Assembly: GCA_037974665.1 (NCBI GenBank)
Contig: CM075765.1
Coordinates: 19,946,648 to 20,010,647 of the forward strand
Direction: 5' to 3'
Source: Ehretia macrophylla
Taxonomy: Eukaryota; Streptophyta; Magnoliopsida; Boraginales; Ehretiaceae
DNA: 64,000 nucleotides
The notes under the pieces are model-generated. The model was not told where the DNA came from. It ran no database searches and saw only the letters and a program-made list of their open reading frames with translations. How positions within the stretch are numbered: the first letter of the stretch is position 1; each line of letters begins with the position of its first letter. The position numbers were made by a program, and so were the translations under genes. Shown here in pieces: positions 57,942 through 64,000 of this stretch.

Positions 57942-60900
57942 TCAAAAATCATCATTTCCCTCATTGTCACCGTCATGATTGTGGAAGGTTGAATGTTCCC
58001 CATTTTTCTCATCATCTTCATCATCATCGTTATTGTCATCATCGTCATCTTCATCATCATCGTCATTGTCATCATCGTCATCTTCATCATCATATGGGTC
58101 ACAATCATCATCATCGTCATCTTCATCATCATATGGGTCACAATCATCATCATCGTCATCTTCATCATCATATGGGTCACAATCATCATCATCGTCATCT
58201 TCATCATCATATGGGTCACAATCATCATCATCGTCATTGACATCATCATCATCATCATCACCATTATCATTTGTTTCATGCTCATATTCTTCGTTATTTA
58301 CATATTCTTCTATGTCTCCATGTTCATCATCTTCTCTTATTATTTCAGTGTATACATCCGAATAATTAATATATGAATACAATCACAAACATTCGGTTCC
58401 ACTGGGGGCACATTCATGTGATCCGATTGAAAACTTGTGTTATCATCTACATCAATATCTTGTCTGTCCATGTCATAGAAATGTTTTGGACGGATTTTAA
58501 AGACGGTCACCCAATCCACTTGTTCTTTCTTAGCCCCTAGATAAACACAATAGTACATTTGCTGGGCTTGACCTGCCAATACAAACGGTTCGTACTTGGG
58601 ATATCTTTTTTTCACGTTCACCTCAACCAATCTGGTCCTCTGATTTGACTTCACACATCTATCATTTATGGTATCATACCAATCACACTTAAACATAACA
58701 ACTCTTGTATGTTTTAACGTTGGATTAGGATATTGTAGTTCAATAATATCCTTCAATACCCTATAGTACCCTATTTCCCCAGCTATACCATTGTCTGTAC
58801 CTCTTACGAAAACTCTACTATTGTTCGTAGATTTTGAAGACCCATATTCAATTGTAGAGAACCTGTATCCGTTTACCATGTATTTACACCATCTGCGTGC
58901 CTTTCTATGCGGCCATTTGGAGAGATATTTCACACGATCATCTACGTCATACGTATCTCTTAACTGCAATATGACTACATTTGGTTAATACTCAACTGGT
59001 CGTGCCCTTAATGAATAGGCAGAAATTGCATACAAAATACTGACCTGGCCATATAACCATCTCGGGAAAGAGTTGTCAAAATGCAACTGTCTATCTCTTT
59101 GGTTAATAGGGTCGTATTGTTGTTCCAAGTCTTCCTCAAACAATCTGCATCCAATTCGTAAAGCTGCTCATTAAGAAAAGTGTAATAACCTCAACGGAGG
59201 AAATTACATACCAAATTGTTGTAAACATATCTTATATAAGGCTGTACCTCTGGGAAATTCATGAGTACATATAAGTGTGCCAACTGGAAATCATACTCCG
59301 GTAGTGAGATCTCTGCATCCGTCCCAATTGGACAACCCGGACAAGTAAATATAGATAAACAACCCTCAAGATAGTCTACCTCGTTATACTGGTTGTTTCG
59401 ACCTAACCTTCTGCTTTTAGTTGTCACGTGTTGTTCAAATTAATATGAGCAGAAAGTTGATGTCTCTAGGACGTGATAGGCTTCACAAATAGATCCTTCA
59501 ACACGTGCTTTATTCGTAACTATCCTCTTCAGGCCTTGCAAAAACCTCTCAAAATGGTAGATCCACCGATATTGAACCGGTCCACAACATATCGCTTCAT
59601 AAACCAAATGGATAGGTAAATGCTCCATTGACTCAAAAAATGCAGAAGGCAACATCTTCTCCAGTTTGCACAACGTCATGACAATATTATCTTGCATCCT
59701 TTCCAAATCGGTTCTTTGCAAAGTTGAACAACATAGATTGCTAAAAAATAAGCTTAGTTCAGCAAATGTCTCAGAAGCCTGTTTCGGCATGAGTTCGCGC
59801 AATGCAATGGGATATGACAATCATGGCTCTTCATGTGTGGCATTTTCAAATCCTTCATGTTGATACAATTTGATAGATTAAAAGCATAACCATCGGAAAA
59901 TTTTATGCCTTCAACCCATTGTAGTAGCACTTTTCTCTTTTCTCTAGGCAGGGTGTATACACTGAACTTGTTCGTATTCTCTTCGCACAATTCTAGCCGA
60001 TTGCAAAAAGTGTACATATCTTTCCGGGCGTGAAGGTTGTCTTTAGTATTACCCTTAACTACCATTATAGTATTGAAGACATTGTCGAAAATATTTTTTC
60101 TCAGTATGCATCACGTCTAAGTTGTGACGAACAAGGTGCGTCTTCCAGTATGGCAATTCCCAAAAAATACTTCTTTTCGTCCAATTATGATCTATACCAA
60201 ACTCATCTAACTTCTTGAAAGAGATCTCTTGGATTGTTAGGAAATTTTTCACCCGTTCCCAAATTTGTTGCTCAAATAATCGTGGTAGAAGTGTAGATAT
60301 CTTGTGCCTATCCTTGATAAAATATTTCCTGTCACCTCTTAATGAACTATTCTGTGGTAAGAATTGACGATGACAGTCGAAGAATGATGGCTTCTTCCCC
60401 GCTGATAAGCGAAAAGCTCTTGACTTTTCTATGCAAATAGGACACGATAACCTCCCATGTGTGCTCCATCCCGACAACATACCATAAGCCGGGAAGTCAT
60501 TATTGTCCATATCAAGACTGCCCTCAAACAAAAATTAGTCTTCATAGCAATATCATAACATAATGTTCCTTCCGACCATAGAGTTATCAATTCATCAATT
60601 AGGGCTCTAGGTAGACATTAATATTCTTACCGGGATGCTTCGGACCAGGAATAAGTAGTGTCAAAAACATTATGGGATCCTTCATGCACATCCATGGTAG
60701 AAGGTTGTATGGGATAATTATCACTGGCCAGCAAGAGTAAGGTTGCGCATTTGAATTGTATGGGTTAAAACCATCTGAACAAAGGCCTAGCCGAACATTT
60801 CTTAGTTCTGCAGCGAATTCTGGATACACGGAGTCAAAATATTTCCAAGATTCGGCATCTGATGGATGACAAATATTCCCATCCTCCACATTGTGATATT

Positions 60901-61786
60901 TGTGCCACGTCATGTGTCTCGCTGTAGCATTTGACATGTACAATCTTTTCAACCTTGGTATTAGAGGGAAATATCTTAATTATTTGTGGGAAATAAGCTT
61001 ACCCCGTCTTCTACCACCAACTATATCCTTGAAACGTGCGTGGCCACAGCGCATACAATTTTCCATGAGTCTCCGATCTTTGTAAAATAAGGTGCATCCA
61101 TTTATACAAACATCGATCTTCTAATATCCTAACCCTAATCGCTTGATTAGTTTCTTAAATCTATAGAGGTTTTCAGGCAAGTTATGATTCTCAGGCAACA
61201 CTTCCATTAATTCTTCTATGAACCTGTTAAATAAAGAGTTGCTTATATTATACTCGGACTTCATATTCATATATCAAGCCATGGCTGACAATTGAGTAAG
61301 TTTCGCATAACCATCTAACAATGGCCTATCAGCGGCATTCAACAACTCAAAAAATTAGTGTGCTTCCATGTTAGGTTCTTCATTAACCTCAACATTGTGA
61401 TCGTTGGTGAACTGCGGACCGGCAGCATCAAAAACCAATGTTCTGTAATTATTCGTTTCACCAAACTGTTGTTCTTGATTATACGGCCAAGTTTGTGCAC
61501 TTGGAACATAATTGTTATACACATGTTCGCCTTGTGAAATCCATTGATAATAAAAAGGCATAAAACCCTTTTGATACAAATGATCAACCACCGTTCCTGT
61601 TGTTTGGAATTTTAATTTCCGACATCTTACACATGGACATCTTATCTTGTTGCCATCCATATAATAATGTTGGTTACTTGTAAAGGATACAAAATCCGAA
61701 ACACCTTGGATAAAAGCCTCATTAAGATTACCGTCAATCCATTTCTGATACATCCATTCACGATTTGACTCCATGTGTAGTATCAA
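57942..61786 (-). pseudogene. TNP2-type CACTA transposase (broken)
   Basis: Would cut and move the element. From its start (MESNREWMYQKW, 61774) it has the transposase-associated domain with CPCVRCRKLKF and VVDHLYQKGFMPFYYQW; then LLNAADRPLLDG and MRCGHARFKD; the TNP2 core with TWHKYHNVEDGNICHPSDAE, RLGLCSDGFNPYN (first catalytic Asp) and LIPGPKHPGKNINVYLEPL; a DUF4218 part (SYPIALRELMPKQ, VEGSICEAYHVLE); a DUF4216 part (YYRVLKDIIELQYP, VMFKCDWYD, EQVDWVTVFKIRPK); and an acidic tail. Stops and frame changes break it at many places, for example near 61338, 60535, 59820 and 59435. Confidence 0.9.
58060..58240 (-). repeat. 39-bp minisatellite coding for an acidic repeat
   Basis: Four units with ATATGGGTCA at 58092, 58131, 58170 and 58209. 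On the minus strand each codes for DDDDDDCDPYDDE. Flanking TCATCATCG-type sequence extends the Asp run. Confidence 0.92.
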
Positions 61787-61984
61787 TGACCAATTTGTTA
61801 AATATTATTGCATTTTAAAAATTATAACATACATTATTAGGTAAAAGAGCTATCTGAATTCGATGAGTGAGACTTATTACGCATGAGTTTGACAACATGA
61901 CAAAGATACACAACAAACCAAAAATAGAACAATGTTATACAACGCAGAAAATAATATCTATAACAAAATTGTTAAACTTAAAAC

Positions 61985-62690
61985 ATACATGAAATTAACT
62001 TTAAATTATATTTGACAAATATTATTCAAATTGATAGACGGACGCGACAAATGGACAGAGTCTCCTCTGTACCTTGAGTAATCCGATATCTATATTCAAA
62101 ATATTTTCACAACAACAATACATTTTAAAAATTACTCAAAATGTTCGTGTATAAGGTACAATGTTCATTATAAAGCAAAAAGGCCCAAAGTACAATGAAT
62201 AAGTGACAACTCAACAAATATGAAGTTAGCATCATTCAATAAAGCATATTAATAGTTGATTCGGGCTCGAACGTGACATTGGAATTTTTAATTTTATGGT
62301 TAACGATTATCCGAATTTGAAATCATAGACACAAATTGTTAAGATAAAAAAAAATTCCGAAGTTTCAAAAAATATTATCGTAAAATCTGTAAACTCCAGA
62401 CGCAACAAATAGACAGAGATTCACCGCTACCGTGAATAATCTGATAACCTGCAATTAAAAGATTTCCACATCAACAGTACATTATAAAAATTACTCAAAC
62501 ACATTCACATAAATCCATTTATAGTATAATGAACTACGCAAAATGACTCAATAGTACAATGTACAAGGTTACGCAATATAAATATGTGACAACTCGATAA
62601 ATATGAGGTTAGAATAATTATACCAAACATTTTAATAGTTGATCCGAGCTCGGACGTGACATTATATTTATAATTTTATGTTTTACGATT
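61985..62690. repeat. Two direct units of about 360-380 bp upstream of the transposase
   Basis: Shared blocks: ATGGACAGAGTCTCCTCTGT / TAGACAGAGATTCACCGC, GAATAATC(T/C)GATA and TTAATAGTTGATC(C/T)G(A/G)GCTCG. The second unit is more decayed. Confidence 0.7.
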
Positions 62691-62699
62691 ATCAAAATT

Positions 62700-63200
62700 T
62701 GACATCCAAAAAAAAAAAAATTATGGGAAAAATAAATACAAACAAATTTAAAAAAACCAAAATATAACATAAATATGTATAAAAAAAAACAACAATTAAA
62801 AAAAATGAAATAGTAATAAAAAATAAAGACTAGACAATTAAAAAACAAAAATATATATATATATCCGAAAATTAAAAAAAAATTTATAAAATTAAAAAAA
62901 ATAACCTAAATATGTTTAAAAAATTATAAAGAAAAAAAATTATAAATTAAAAAATTAGAAAATTTAAAAACAAAAAATACGAAAAAAAATAAAAATCAAA
63001 AAATTAAATCAAAATAACCTAAATGTGTTAAAAAAAACACAAATTAAAAAAAAAAGAAATTATAACAAAGAAAAATAATAGATAAATAAAAATGGAAAAA
63101 AAATGGCAAAATAAAAAAAAATCCGAAAATTAAAAAAAAATCCGAAAATACAAAAACAAAAATTAACAACTAAATTAACATATTCATATCAACAACAAAA
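62700..63200. repeat. A-rich low-complexity tract
   Basis: About 500 bp dominated by A and AAATTAAAAA-like words. No gene. Confidence 0.85.
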
Positions 63201-63570
63201 TGTATCATATATACATAGATGTACATACATATAGACATGTATATATATATAATCTCACAAAAATAAATTATTTGTGAGGTGGAGGAGAGGATAATGTGTT
63301 GAGAGAGTACATAGCATTATAGGAGGGGGGTGGTTATAGCTAGATATATATATGCATATACATACATATATATATGTGTATACATATATATAACATGTAT
63401 AAATACCAAAAAAAAATTATTATTACCTCAAGAAGTTGATGGTGAGAGGACAATAGAGAGGTGGGAAGGTTAGGGGGGAAAGGGGGCGTGTGAGGGGTGG
63501 GGTGGGGTTTTTTTGGTTTTGAAAAAAAAAACGTAACAGAGGCCAGAACACTGTTAGAATAAATTCAATA

Positions 63571-63676
63571 GGGCGACGGCCGGGCATGAAGCAGGGCCGT
63601 CGCCCAATTAAAAGACAATTAAAGAGGCCCACAAGCATGGGCCTCTTATTGGAGATGGGCATCAGCCCGTCTCTAA
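63571..63676. promoter_or_regulatory. Cluster of three hairpins
   Basis: GGGCGACGGCC (63571-63581) pairs perfectly with GGCCGTCGCCC (63595-63605). AGAGGCCCA pairs with TGGGCCTCT (63624-63648). GAGATGGGC pairs with GCCCGTCTC with one mismatch (about 63653-63676). It lies upstream of the transposase gene, in the subterminal region of the CACTA element. Confidence 0.75.
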
Positions 63677-63719
63677 TTTAGAAAACTAGTTAGAATGGCT
63701 CCAATAATTTGATGATTAA

Positions 63720-63860
63720 CATTAATCATTGTGCTCTCACCGTGCCTTCATCGAGCCCTCACCCTGCCGTCGCAAATGTTTGGACAGTCACGTGAAGTTG
63801 GCACCAATAATTTGGAAAAGACCCATCAACGTACCGTTGCCAAATTTTCACCAATGTCAG
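63720..63860. repeat. Right-side subterminal repeats of the CACTA element
   Basis: CACCGTGCCTTC, GAGCCCTCACC and CTGCCGTCGCAAAT resemble the left-side subterminal motifs, so the end of the element is probably close beyond the window. Confidence 0.6.
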
Positions 63861-64000
63861 TTCTATATAAAGAGTGAACAATCCCGCATGTTGTCTTCCA
63901 TATTTATATAAGCTTAATATCGACGAAGCTGCTGTCTTATAAACAATGAGTAAAAAAGTTCAAGGTCAGTAGGTTACCATTAAAAATGAGAAAGACACCA

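Larger units (their letters stand above)
53718..64000 (-). mobile_element. CACTA (En/Spm) DNA transposon, right end outside the window
   Basis: The left end CAACTACTACAAAAAAAATT is a one-base variant of the usual CACTAC terminus and interrupts copy C. Subterminal repeats follow, then two minus-strand genes (Transposase_24-type, then TNP2-type upstream), then hairpins and further CCGTCGC motifs near 63770. The matching right terminus is not reached. The transposase has several stops and frameshifts, so this copy is inactive. Confidence 0.9.

Noticed and set aside
57932..58376. Long plus-strand reading frames of His, Ser or Ile repeats
   Set aside because: They are shadows of the minus-strand GAT/GAC minisatellite that codes for the acidic tail of the CACTA transposase.
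1..64000. tRNA, rRNA or organelle-derived genes
   Set aside because: No cloverleaf, rRNA core or organelle gene was found on reading. A tRNA scan would settle the small cases.

Overview
This is plant nuclear DNA, almost certainly from a flowering plant and probably a dicot. Most of the window is mobile elements and their debris: two related Ty3/gypsy elements of the Tat type, one deleted Athila-type Ty3/gypsy element, a Ty1/copia fragment, a large CACTA (En/Spm) transposon, CACTA-like fragments and several foldback MITEs. No intact host gene is visible. The only clear host gene is a laccase on the minus strand, and it is a pseudogene. I cannot name the species.

Layout. 1-301 and 10243-12268 are the two halves of a segment that recurs almost complete at 13015-15395 and in part at 53241-53717. 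The first copy is split by Tat element 1 (302-10237, TSD ATCAT). 15396-18976 is AT-rich with arrays carrying a CGACGG core. 18977-33453 is the laccase pseudogene. Its large fifth exon is split by Tat element 2 (20046-29905, TSD ATTAG), and its last intron carries a CACTA-like fragment. 33454-40870 holds MITEs and a family of repeats with a CACGTGGTCGAC core. 41111-41976 is a copia reverse-transcriptase fragment. 44735-52166 is the Athila-type element (TSD ACGTC), which keeps gag, protease and the integrase tail but has lost RT, RNase H and the integrase core. 53718 to the window end is a CACTA element carrying a degraded TNP2-type transposase and a second, Transposase_24-type gene, both on the minus strand.

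How the parts fit. Both Tat elements have the same plan: LTR, PBS, gag, protease, RT, two RNase H domains and integrase on the plus strand, then a ~30-bp tandem repeat, then a separate gene on the opposite strand, then the PPT and LTR. The antisense gene has introns at matching places in both copies and a TATA box just inside the 3' LTR. The two copies also share a stop codon in gag and a reading-frame break before integrase, so they may descend from an already defective lineage or may use recoding.

Relative age. By eye the LTR pairs differ at about 43 of 518 positions (element 1), 32 of 467 (element 2) and 44 of about 1213 (Athila-type). The Tat elements therefore look older than the Athila-type one. 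Most differences are transitions, as expected for long-methylated DNA. All counts and domain names come from reading the sequence; no database search was run.
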